Positions 1 to 6,999 of a stretch of DNA of 24,605 nucleotides are shown here, piece by piece. Both the position numbers and the translations under genes were made by a program. This DNA comes from DASZZV01 sp035544835 (GTDB lineage Bacteria > Acidobacteriota > Thermoanaerobaculia > Gp7-AA8): assembly GCA_035544835.1 (NCBI GenBank), contig DASZZV010000401.1:1-24605 (forward strand). The letters are read 5' to 3'. Each line of letters begins with the position of its first letter. The stretch's first letter is position 1. Under the pieces are notes generated by a model. The model was not told the origin of the DNA. It did not search any database and worked only from the letters and a program-made list of their open reading frames with translations.

Positions 1-2
1 TC

Positions 3-1244
3 AACTTCTCGAACCCGGGAGCTCGCAGCCTGGCACTGGGTGGCGCATTCACCGGCCTGGCTGATGACGCGACCGCCGCGTACACGAACCCGGCCGGACT
101 CACGATCTTACAGAAGCCTGAAGCGTCGATCGAAGCGCGAAGCAACCGATTCACCCACGTGTTCACGAATGCCGGCAACTCCGGCACTCCTACTGGCATT
201 GGGGTCGACAACATCGCCGGACTGCAGACCGGCAGGCAGCAAAACCGAGTCTCTGACTTGAGTTTCGCTTCATTCGTTATCCCGAAGGAACAGTGGGCCA
301 TTGCGTTCTATACGCACCAGGTCGCTGATTTCAAAGCTAACTTCAACGCCCAGGGCGCGTTCATCGATGGCAACTCCAGCCGGTTTTTCCCGACGTCGAA
401 TCGACTGGACCTGAGCATCCGAAACTACGCAATCGCCTTTGCCGTCAAGCTCCCCGCTTCTCTCTCCCTCGGCCTCAGTGCAAACTACCTCGACTTCAAC
501 CTCAACTCGACCACCAAGCGATACGACACGAGATTAGCGGTGGAAGATCCGGCGTGTGCCGCAAATATCACGGCGCCTGGTTGCTTTAACGGTCCTGCCT
601 TGTTCGATGAGACGAGAGTCGTAAATGCACAAACGCAAAGAGGATCGGGCAACCACAGAATCACTTTCAATGCCGGTTTGATCTTTCGGCCAAGCTCGAA
701 ATTCAACCTCGGTTTTGTCATTCGCGATGGAGCTCGATTCAGAGTCGAAGCCCAGAGTTTTGCCGGCGCTCCTGGGGGTGGCGGCAGAGTCTTCAGGCAG
801 GACCAGGGTTATTTTCACGTTCCTACGGTCATTGGTGTTGGAGTCGTGATTCGTCCGGTAAGCGCTTTTACGCTCGCCGCGGATGTAAACCGGATCCAAT
901 ACGGCTCCACAGGGAAAAACTTTGCGCCCCTGTTCGGTGAAGATCCCCGATCCTACAAAGCCAGCGACGGGAACGAGTACCACCTCGGTGCCGAATACGC
1001 ATTCACGCAGATGAAGTATCCGATCCTGATCCGAGCCGGCGGCTGGCGCGATCCCGAACATCGCATCAGGTTCGCCGACGACACAGACATTCAGAGCCTG
1101 CTGTTCAGAAGAGGTGAGCGGGAAAATCACTACTCGGCCGGCCTCGGGATCGTCTTCGGTCCGCGCCTCGAACTGAACGCCGGTTACGATCATTCGAACC
1201 TTAGAGATACGGCCTCCTTGTCCCTTGTGACCAGGTTCCGGTAG
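3..1244 (+). CDS. Outer-membrane channel of the OmpP1/FadL/TodX family, 5'-truncated by the window edge
   Basis: This is the 3' part of an outer-membrane beta-barrel transporter, a family that usually passes long-chain fatty acids or other hydrophobic molecules. The reading frame is open from base 3. Its first visible residues carry the family's N-terminal signature: GARSLALGGAF, then LADDATAAYTNPAGL. In FadL this part follows the signal peptide and forms the plug, so probably only the signal peptide and a few residues lie outside the window. A GTG codon at 159 could be taken for a start, but it lies after the signature and must be internal. The rest alternates polar and hydrophobic residues as barrel strands do, and ends in a short strand finishing in F-R. 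The substrate cannot be told from the sequence. A strong terminator follows 22 bases after the stop. Confidence 0.88.
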   Translation, partial: NFSNPGARSLALGGAFTGLADDATAAYTNPAGLTILQKPEASIEARSNRFTHVFTNAGNSGTPTGIGVDNIAGLQTGRQQNRVSDLSFASFVIPKEQWAIAFYTHQVADFKANFNAQGAFIDGNSSRFFPTSNRLDLSIRNYAIAFAVKLPASLSLGLSANYLDFNLNSTTKRYDTRLAVEDPACAANITAPGCFNGPALFDETRVVNAQTQRGSGNHRITFNAGLIFRPSSKFNLGFVIRDGARFRVEAQSFAGAPGGGGRVFRQDQGYFHVPTVIGVGVVIRPVSAFTLAADVNRIQYGSTGKNFAPLFGEDPRSYKASDGNEYHLGAEYAFTQMKYPILIRAGGWRDPEHRIRFADDTDIQSLLFRRGERENHYSAGLGIVFGPRLELNAGYDHSNLRDTASLSLVTRFR

Positions 1245-1266
1245 TTTTTCTTCAAGACTCGATTCC

Positions 1267-1297
1267 AAGGCCTGCCGAAAACGGCAGGCCTTCTTTT
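1267..1297 (+). terminator. Intrinsic terminator of the FadL-type gene
   Basis: A perfect 11-bp stem (AAGGCCTGCCG, 1267-1277, with its complement at 1282-1292) closes an AAAA loop and is followed by TCTTTT. It begins 22 bases after the FadL stop codon, as expected for a Rho-independent terminator reading on the plus strand. Confidence 0.9.
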
Positions 1298-1384
1298 GGG
1301 GGTTCTCCCAGGGGAAAGTTGTCCTCGACTCGCAAGATGAATATGAAGGCTACTGTGTGCCGATGGCATGACGGAAATCTTACG

Positions 1385-1536
1385 CGACCCCTCCGGGGTC
1401 GAATCAATTTACTGGCTGCGAAAACCGGTGGTCGCTCGCTGGCGCTCGCACCACCGGCTAGCTTACGAGCCACCTCCGGTGGCTATTCAGGTCCTCGCTA
1501 TCGCAGGTGGGTAAAATGGCAGGAGCTCGCTCCTGC
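1385..1536. repeat. Array of four short-loop hairpins (REP/BIME-like) in the 1245-1615 gap
   Basis: Four perfect palindromes follow one another. They are 1385-1401 (7-bp stem CGACCCC, loop TCC), 1425-1457 (8-bp stem CCGGTGGT with a 17-nt loop holding CGCTCGC twice), 1468-1484 (7-bp stem AGCCACC, loop TCC) and 1519-1536 (8-bp stem GCAGGAGC, 2-nt loop). No plausible gene covers this gap; short open frames here have no family signature or good ribosome site. The stem sequences differ while the small-loop layout recurs, as in dispersed palindromic repeats. The rest of the gap, 1298-1384, shows nothing I can name. Confidence 0.6.
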
Positions 1537-1561
1537 TCGTTCATATTTGGGACCCTGAAAG

Positions 1562-1603
1562 CGGGCCGCGAGCGCTCTGCGGTAAAGAGTCCACTGCGGC
1601 CCG
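1562..1603 (-). terminator. Probable terminator hairpin after the coiled-coil/TPR gene
   Basis: Inverted copies of CGGGCCGC (1562-1569 and 1596-1603) start 12 bases downstream of the stop codon of the minus-strand gene ending at 1616. The 26-nt loop holds a CTCT/AGAG pair that could extend the structure. There is only a short pyrimidine run after it on the minus strand, so termination is likely but not certain. Confidence 0.45.
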
Positions 1604-1615
1604 AAACGAAGGCTC

Positions 1616-3073
1616 TTACGGCTTCTCGCTCACAAAGAAGTTCCTGAAGCGCGGTGAGAAGGCTCTTGCGTTCGGCGAGAAGGTGGGATCGAGTCTGCGG
1701 CAGGCGCGGACGTCGGTAATCGCGAGCTGCAGGTAGTCGGGGCCCTGCTCCGTACTTCCCAGAACATAGAGCGCGTGGTAAGAGGCCGCACGGAAGGCCA
1801 GGGCATGCATCATTTCTTTGCGGTCATTAAAGGTCGGAGCGGCCAGTTCCTTGATGGCTGAGCCGTAGTCGCCGCGCAGAAACGCCGTCGCCGCCAGATA
1901 CAGTTGCGCCGGCGGCTCGGATGGAGGAGTCGGAACGCCGCCCTTGCCGGCGACGCGGCGAAGCAGCGAGCCGACCTCGTCGCGGAGTACGAGAAGCTCC
2001 CGATTGGTCTGGCGTATCGAGTCGACGGAAGCGGTATTGACGGAGAGCTGCTGGCCTCTTCGCAGGGAGGCCTTCAGGGCATCGAAGCGAGTTTGCACTT
2101 CCGAGGGTAACGACCGCCTGTCCAGCTCTCGCGCATAGCGGCTAACTCTCTCGACCGTCGCCGAAAGCTCTCTCGACTCCCGCACCTTGTCTGTGTCCTG
2201 CTCCTCACGCGCCTTTTGATCGCGGAGTTGCGCCTGCTTTTCTGCCTCAGCCTTCTGCTGTTTCAGAACGTCGGCCTGCTTCGCCGCATCCTGCCTGGTA
2301 GCATCGAGCTTCGCAGCCTCCTGCTGTTTGAGAAGGTCGGCGTCGCGAGTCTTTCGTGCTTCCTGATCCTGCCGATTCTTGTCGAGAGTCTGCTGCGCGC
2401 GCAGTGCGCTCTGCCGAATGGCCTCGGTCTGCGAGGCGGCGCCCTTAGCTGCATCGATGGCACCGGACAGCGCCCCACCGTCACCCTTCTTCTCACCTTC
2501 CCGCAACCTGGCCTCGGCGTTGTCGATCGACCGCTCGATCTCTTTCCGACGCGACTCAAACGACAGGTCCTTCGTCCAGGCTTCGGTCGTGCGAGACGAG
2601 GCGTCATCGATGAGAGATTTCATGGCCCGTCGTGCTGCTTCGATCTCGGAGTGGGCTTGCCGCGTCAGGGCAATGAGCTTCGGGTCGGGTGGCGGCTTGG
2701 ACGGCTCGCTTTCCCCGCAGCCGTTTTTCGTCTGCGAGAGCGTCCCGTAGTACTTGGAAGATCGCACCGCTCCCTGGCGCTCGGACTCTGCCAGCTCCTT
2801 CGCCCCTTCGGCGCAGTTACCCGTTTTAGCCAGCGCGATACCGAGAAAGTAATGAGGATAGTAGGGAACGAAGTTGTTCCCGTACAAAGCGAGCTTCTCA
2901 CCTTCCTTCGATTTACCATTGATTGCCGACTGCATTTTCGCGATCACGACCGCCCAGTTGCCTTTTTCCGCGGCGTTAAAACCAGCTCTGTAATCGTCTT
3001 CGTATCCGCAGAACGCCCGCTCGCTGCCAAACATCATTAGAAGGAGCGCCAGAGGAATGAGTTTCTTCTTCAT
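1616..3073 (-). CDS. Exported coiled-coil/TPR-like protein coupled to a Ser/Thr kinase
   Basis: This 485-residue protein starts with a clear signal peptide (MKKKLIPLALLLMMFG, cleavage near AFC-GYE), so it probably acts in the periplasm. After it come TPR-like helices (about 25-110, with a YYPHYFLGIALAKTGNCAEGAKEL stretch split over two helices). A long charged coiled coil rich in K, Q, E, R and A fills about 130-365, and a second TPR-like domain lies at the end (LAATAFLRGDYGSAIKEL onward). ATG 3073 is preferred over the in-frame GTG codons at 3082 and 3079: it is an ATG, an AGGG stretch precedes it, and it starts 2 bases after the kinase stop, suggesting translational coupling. It is probably a partner or scaffold for the kinase's outer domain. 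No enzyme motif is visible and I cannot assign a named family. Confidence 0.8.
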   Translation of the reverse strand: MKKKLIPLALLLMMFGSERAFCGYEDDYRAGFNAAEKGNWAVVIAKMQSAINGKSKEGEKLALYGNNFVPYYPHYFLGIALAKTGNCAEGAKELAESERQGAVRSSKYYGTLSQTKNGCGESEPSKPPPDPKLIALTRQAHSEIEAARRAMKSLIDDASSRTTEAWTKDLSFESRRKEIERSIDNAEARLREGEKKGDGGALSGAIDAAKGAASQTEAIRQSALRAQQTLDKNRQDQEARKTRDADLLKQQEAAKLDATRQDAAKQADVLKQQKAEAEKQAQLRDQKAREEQDTDKVRESRELSATVERVSRYARELDRRSLPSEVQTRFDALKASLRRGQQLSVNTASVDSIRQTNRELLVLRDEVGSLLRRVAGKGGVPTPPSEPPAQLYLAATAFLRGDYGSAIKELAAPTFNDRKEMMHALAFRAASYHALYVLGSTEQGPDYLQLAITDVRACRRLDPTFSPNARAFSPRFRNFFVSEKP

Positions 3074-3075
3074 AC

Positions 3076-6003
3076 TCACCACCCTGCTTCCTTGAAGTAG
3101 TCGGACGGATTCATCGTCTCGAAGCCGGCCGAGACGACCTGTTGCGGACCGCGAAGATCGACGGATTTGGTCAACGACTTGTTTTCGCGTCTGAAGACGA
3201 CCTGGTAATGGCCGGGCGGCAGGTCGATGGCGATTGGAGTGTAAGCGGGAGGAGCGGTCACATACTCTTTGCCGTCATCTCCCTTGATGGACGAGATCTC
3301 GGCCCAGGGAACAGAGTCGAGCCGCAGCTTCATGGGCGGCTGTTTGTCCCCGATATGGCCGATGAAGGTCTTCATCAGAATGGCCGCAACGAGAAGCGTC
3401 GCGGCGGCCGCGAATAGGATCTTGCGATTCGTGCGCGATGCCGCAAAAGAAGCAGGCGGGACCGGCGCGTCGACCGGATAAGGAACAGGAGCGGGTACGA
3501 ACCCACCAATGGGGGATGGTAGATCCACAGAAACAGCAGGTCTTTGCATCGGTGCGGCCTGCGTCTGACCGATCACGAAGGGCGCGGGAGTCACAATCGT
3601 CGGAGGTTCGTCGGCCTGCATGCGCTGATCGGTGACGGTTCGAAGAAGATGTATATCGCTGCGAGTCGCTTCCGCGGCCGCTTCATCGTCGGCGCGAGCT
3701 TGCTGCTCGATGCGCCTGGCGGCGGCGCGCTCCTCCTGCTCCCGGCGCGCCTGTGCGGCAGCAATACGAGCTTCCTCTTCGCGCCGCGCCTGTGCGGCCG
3801 CAAAACGAGCTTCCTCTTCGCGCCGCGCCTGTGCGGCCGCAAGACGAGCATCCTCCTCCCGACGAGCCCGTGCGGCAGCTTCCTCCTCCCGGCGAGCCCG
3901 TGCGGCAGCCGCACGAGCCTCTTCCTCCTTCCGGGCCTGCTCAAGCAATGTCCGTGAGGCCTGGTCGATGCGCTGCCTGGCGATGGCCGCGCCCGATCCT
4001 GCGGGATGATCCTCGAGATAAAGCTCGTAGGCGTCGCGCGTGTTCTCCCGCTCCGCTCTTGTCCAGGCAACGGCATCGGCGGCGCTCTGAATGCGGGCAT
4101 TGAGATCCGCCCGCTGCGAGGAACTGGCGAGGCGCTTTGCCAGCGTTTCGGCCTCCGCGAAGTTGTTCTTCTCGAGCGCAACCAGAGCCATCTTGAACAT
4201 CTGCTTGTCAGCCCAGTCGCTACGCAGGGTCAGCAGTTCTCCCCGCTTCGCCGTTTCGGGAAACCGCGTCAGGAATGAGTCGAGGCGCTGGATATCGCCC
4301 GTTTTAAGCAGCTCGCGATAGTCAATCGCTTCCAGCTCGGCCATCTTGACGCGAGCGTTCCCAGCCCGTGGCGAGTCGGGGAACTCGCTCAGAAAAATCC
4401 GCCATGCCGTGACGCTATTCTGACGCGCAGCCTCGGCGAACTTCTCTTCCTGCACGATGGCCTGAAGCCGCGTTTTCGCTTCCGCTGCGAAACGGCTGTT
4501 CGGATAACGCCGTAGTACCTGCTCGAGAGTGCCCCTGCCTCCGGAGGTGGCTCGTTCGAAATCCTGGATCTCCTGAAGAAGATGGCGCGCTGTCTCCGCC
4601 ACATGGGCGTTTGGATATCGAGCCACGAAAGAGTTCAGAGCATTGGCTGTCCCCTCGCTCTCGGCCCGGACCCAGGCATCCTCTTCCCGCTTGCGGGCGC
4701 GAGCCATCAGGTTTTTTGCCACCGCCGCGTGTGTGTCGCCCTGCCACTTGGTCACATACCGCTGCCACGCCGCCTCGGTATCCTCCCCGGCCGCAGCCTC
4801 GAATGCGACGCGCTCCTCCAGCGCTGCCCGCGCCTCTTCCGACAGCGACGAGCCGCCGTAGCCCGCCAGAAAGGCGCGGTAAGCCTCCGAAGTGTCGATG
4901 CTGGCAGCTCTTGAAAACGCAGCATCGGCATCCATTTCAAACGAGCTAGCGCTCCTCACCGGTGCGGCTGCCGGCGCAGCCGCACCGGCGGGGCCGCCGA
5001 TCGCGGCAACGAGGCTGCCGACGTGTGGTGGCGAGGACCACTTCCGGAAATGGAGAAGTGCAGTATGGAAGTCGCGAGCGGAGGAGTATCGGTCCTCGCG
5101 CTCCTTCTCCAGCGCCTTGAAGATGCAGGCCTCGAATCCGGCCGGCCAGGCGACATTCGGAGCCGCCTGCGACAAGGGAGGCGGCTGATCCTGAAGATGT
5201 TTCATCGCGTAACCCTGAGGCGTCTGCGAGCGGAACGGAGGTTGACCGGTCACCATCTCGTAAATGACGACCCCAAGACAGTACAGATCGGCGCGGGCAT
5301 CGACGGTCTCGCCGTCCCGCAAGAACCCGAACTGCTCGGGCGACGCATATTTCGGATTGCCGACGAACATGCCGACCTGCGTTCCTTCGCCAGCCATGGC
5401 GCTCCCACCTACCTGCTTGGCGATCCCGAGGTCGATGATCTTGGCCAGAAGCCTGTCATCGGAGTCGGAGGTGACCATCACATTCTCCGAAGAGATATCG
5501 CGATGCAGCAGGCCGCGCCGATGAATCTGATCGAGTCCATCGAGCACCTGCAGCATCACCTCGACAGCTGCGGATGGCGAGAAGGGTCCATTTGTGGAAA
5601 CCCACTTGCGAAGCGTCGTGCCGTCGATGAACTCCGAAACCATGTAGCAGGTGCCGTCGGCAAGCGTCGAGAAGTCGTAGACCAGAGCGACGTTCTGATG
5701 ATGAATCTTCGTGGCCAGAACGGCCTCGCGGAGGAAGCGCCCTTTGAAACCCTCATCGATCAGAAGACTCTTCTTCATGACCTTGATGCAGCGGTACGCG
5801 CCGAGGATGGCGTGACGAACCTTGTAGACCTCACCCATTCCACCCTGCCCGAGGAGGTTCTCCACTTCGTACTTGCCATCAAACGTTGTGCCGGGAACGA
5901 GCGTCGACGACGGTTTTTGAACCGTTCCGCAGGTCGGGCAGTTCGAGGACGCGGCGGTGATGAGAGTCCCGCAGCCCGAACACGATTTGGTGTTTAGGGT
6001 CAT
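3076..6003 (-). CDS. Membrane-anchored Ser/Thr protein kinase with N-terminal zinc ribbon and PEGA-like C-terminus
   Basis: This 975-residue protein has a clear modular order. A zinc ribbon comes first (C8, C11, C22, C25). A Hanks-type kinase domain follows (about 45-330) with glycine loop GQGGMGEVY (52-60), ATP lysine K74, catalytic HRD (167-169) with N174, metal aspartate D191 in a DLG motif, and a GNPKYASPEQ activation-segment end. Then come TPR/Sel1-like helical repeats (about 370-680), a charged coiled coil made of 13-residue units of the ARREEEARxAAAQ type, a proline-rich linker, one membrane helix (LFAAAATLLVAAILM, near 865-880), and a PEGA-like outer domain ending in KEAGW. The catalytic-loop lysine of HRDLKPEN is serine here (HRDISSEN), a variant known in other bacterial kinases, so activity is still likely. 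The gene heads a two-gene minus-strand unit with the exported protein at 1616-3073. Confidence 0.93.
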   Translation of the reverse strand: MTLNTKSCSGCGTLITAASSNCPTCGTVQKPSSTLVPGTTFDGKYEVENLLGQGGMGEVYKVRHAILGAYRCIKVMKKSLLIDEGFKGRFLREAVLATKIHHQNVALVYDFSTLADGTCYMVSEFIDGTTLRKWVSTNGPFSPSAAVEVMLQVLDGLDQIHRRGLLHRDISSENVMVTSDSDDRLLAKIIDLGIAKQVGGSAMAGEGTQVGMFVGNPKYASPEQFGFLRDGETVDARADLYCLGVVIYEMVTGQPPFRSQTPQGYAMKHLQDQPPPLSQAAPNVAWPAGFEACIFKALEKEREDRYSSARDFHTALLHFRKWSSPPHVGSLVAAIGGPAGAAAPAAAPVRSASSFEMDADAAFSRAASIDTSEAYRAFLAGYGGSSLSEEARAALEERVAFEAAAGEDTEAAWQRYVTKWQGDTHAAVAKNLMARARKREEDAWVRAESEGTANALNSFVARYPNAHVAETARHLLQEIQDFERATSGGRGTLEQVLRRYPNSRFAAEAKTRLQAIVQEEKFAEAARQNSVTAWRIFLSEFPDSPRAGNARVKMAELEAIDYRELLKTGDIQRLDSFLTRFPETAKRGELLTLRSDWADKQMFKMALVALEKNNFAEAETLAKRLASSSQRADLNARIQSAADAVAWTRAERENTRDAYELYLEDHPAGSGAAIARQRIDQASRTLLEQARKEEEARAAAARARREEEAAARARREEDARLAAAQARREEEARFAAAQARREEEARIAAAQARREQEERAAARRIEQQARADDEAAAEATRSDIHLLRTVTDQRMQADEPPTIVTPAPFVIGQTQAAPMQRPAVSVDLPSPIGGFVPAPVPYPVDAPVPPASFAASRTNRKILFAAAATLLVAAILMKTFIGHIGDKQPPMKLRLDSVPWAEISSIKGDDGKEYVTAPPAYTPIAIDLPPGHYQVVFRRENKSLTKSVDLRGPQQVVSAGFETMNPSDYFKEAGW
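3715..3945 (-). repeat. 39-bp in-frame tandem repeat inside the kinase gene
   Basis: Repeats of 39 bases, each coding 13 residues of the type ARREEEARxAAAQ, lie in the coiled-coil linker between the helical repeats and the membrane helix. The two best copies, around 3765-3845, are almost identical at base level, while the outer copies have drifted. Such a repeat can gain or lose units by slippage without breaking the frame, changing the length of the cytoplasmic stalk. Confidence 0.75.
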
Positions 6004-6046
6004 CTGCTTGGTCTTAACTTTCCGGAACGATATGGATTCTCAAATA

Positions 6047-6076
6047 AGTATAAAACGGGCGACGGGTCCAGCGCAA
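6047..6076 (-). promoter_or_regulatory. Candidate promoter for the kinase gene
   Basis: On the minus strand TATACT (6052-6047, five of six matches to the -10 consensus) lies 18 bases after TTGCGC (6076-6071, three of six matches to the -35 box). It sits in the only AT-rich patch of the intergenic region and would leave a leader of about 40 bases before ATG 6003. The -35 match is weak. Confidence 0.35.
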
Positions 6077-6121
6077 TCCTGAAAATGCACTGCATAACGT
6101 CCTCATCGTTACCGCGTTTTA

Positions 6122-6137
6122 TTCGGCGTGAGCCGAA
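6122..6137. other. Small hairpin in the divergent intergenic region
   Basis: TTCGGC and GCCGAA form a 6-bp stem with a GTGA loop. No T-run follows on either strand, so it is not an obvious terminator. Apart from this hairpin and the two promoter candidates I see nothing else in 6004-6313. Confidence 0.3.
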
Positions 6138-6245
6138 GGCGGGGGGACGGTGTAGCAGCTTGCATGAGCGAGGTTATGATCGGCTTGGACCAGCCTGCTT
6201 TTCCGGGAGAAAAGCGGCGAGGCGTTGGTTATTTTATCGCCCTTC

Positions 6246-6274
6246 TTGACTTCTGCCCTGCCGATCGCGAGAAT
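6246..6274 (+). promoter_or_regulatory. Candidate sigma70-type promoter of the nuclease-fold gene
   Basis: TTGACT (6246-6251, five of six) and GAGAAT (6269-6274, four of six) are separated by exactly 17 bases. The start codon at 6314 is 39 bases after the -10 box. Spacing and the -35 box are good, the -10 box is moderate. Confidence 0.45.
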
Positions 6275-6313
6275 GCCGCACCGAATCCCTCAAGTCTCAC
6301 CCGGAGTCTCCAA

Positions 6314-6913
6314 ATGTTTCGTCCTCCAACGCATGTCCTGCGCGCTGCGCTATTGTTGTTTTTCGCTCTTTGCGTCGCATCGTCTGCGTCGGCCGGGAGT
6401 GAAATGGTCAAGGTCGTCCGGACGATCAACGGAAACACGATCGTAGTCAAGCAGGGGGCGGCCGAAGCGACTGTCCGGCTCTATGGCATCGTGACGCCGG
6501 ATCTGGCGGACAAGAATCCCGATGTGTCACGGTTCGGTGGATACGCGAAGGATTTTCTGTCGACGATCCTGCCAGAGAATGAATGGATCCAACTCGAGTA
6601 CGAGGGCACCACGCACACGGACGCCTCGGGCATGACCGTGGCGCATGTGTATCGCAGCCGCGACGGACTGTTCGTGAACGAGAAAGTGGTGGTCGAAGGC
6701 TACGGGGTCGCCTACACGAAGAACGCCTTCAGCACCGCAGCGACCCTGCGGGCGGCCGAGGAAAAAGCGAAGGGCTACAGAAAGGGGCTGTGGGGCGACC
6801 GTCCCGAACTAGCTGCGTTGAATGCGCAGAAGAGTCAAGCGGCCTACCTGGGTGAGTCCTACTCGAGGGCTAGTTCGTCATGGGTAACCGTGTGGATCGT
6901 CTCATGGTGGTAA
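6314..6913 (+). CDS. Secreted staphylococcal-nuclease-fold (SNase/TNase-like) protein with a degenerate active site
   Basis: This 199-residue protein has a signal peptide (ALLLFFALCVASSASA, residues 12-27) followed by an OB-fold SNase domain (about 31-160). Landmarks are VKVVRTINGNTIVV, VRLYGIVTPD, a VNEKVVVEGYGVAY helix region and a KGLWGD end. The SNase catalytic and calcium residues have mostly changed. The GDT aspartate is N41, the RLxxVDTPE motif reads R55-LYGI-V60-TP-D63, and the catalytic arginine in the DxxGRxLA stretch is M107. Only the first arginine remains. The protein probably binds a ligand or nucleic acid without cutting it. ATG 6314 is chosen because GGAG lies about 10 bases upstream and the signal peptide starts there; the frame is open further upstream (to 6128), but that part looks non-coding. 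Confidence 0.8.
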   Translation: MFRPPTHVLRAALLLFFALCVASSASAGSEMVKVVRTINGNTIVVKQGAAEATVRLYGIVTPDLADKNPDVSRFGGYAKDFLSTILPENEWIQLEYEGTTHTDASGMTVAHVYRSRDGLFVNEKVVVEGYGVAYTKNAFSTAATLRAAEEKAKGYRKGLWGDRPELAALNAQKSQAAYLGESYSRASSSWVTVWIVSWW

Positions 6914-6989
6914 TCGAGATCGTCCTTCGCTTACTCCTTCCGGCGTAACTTTCAAACGCGAACCGAAGCGAATCGACGAACCCCCGAAC

Positions 6990-6993
6990 GGAG
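6990..6993 (+). promoter_or_regulatory. Ribosome binding site deciding a TTG start
   Basis: GGAG lies 6 bases before TTG 7000. The in-frame TTG at 6994 directly abuts it and cannot use it. The first in-frame ATG is near 7117, beyond the hydrophobic signal segment, so TTG 7000 is the best start. Confidence 0.6.
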
Positions 6994-6999
6994 TTGCCC

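Noticed and set aside
1385..1536. A CRISPR array
   Set aside because: The hairpins differ in sequence and spacing; there is no constant repeat with regular spacers and no cas gene in the window.
2216..3040. A leucine-rich plus-strand frame of 274 codons
   Set aside because: The apparent hydrophobicity comes from the antisense of lysine/glutamate-rich coiled-coil codons; it is a shadow.
5023..5997. A 324-codon plus-strand open frame
   Set aside because: It is antisense to the kinase domain and zinc ribbon of the gene at 3076-6003 and has no recognisable motif.
6128..6313. An upstream extension of the nuclease-fold gene
   Set aside because: The frame is open, but the upstream part would put the signal peptide inside the protein, and a ribosome site and promoter candidate fit ATG 6314.
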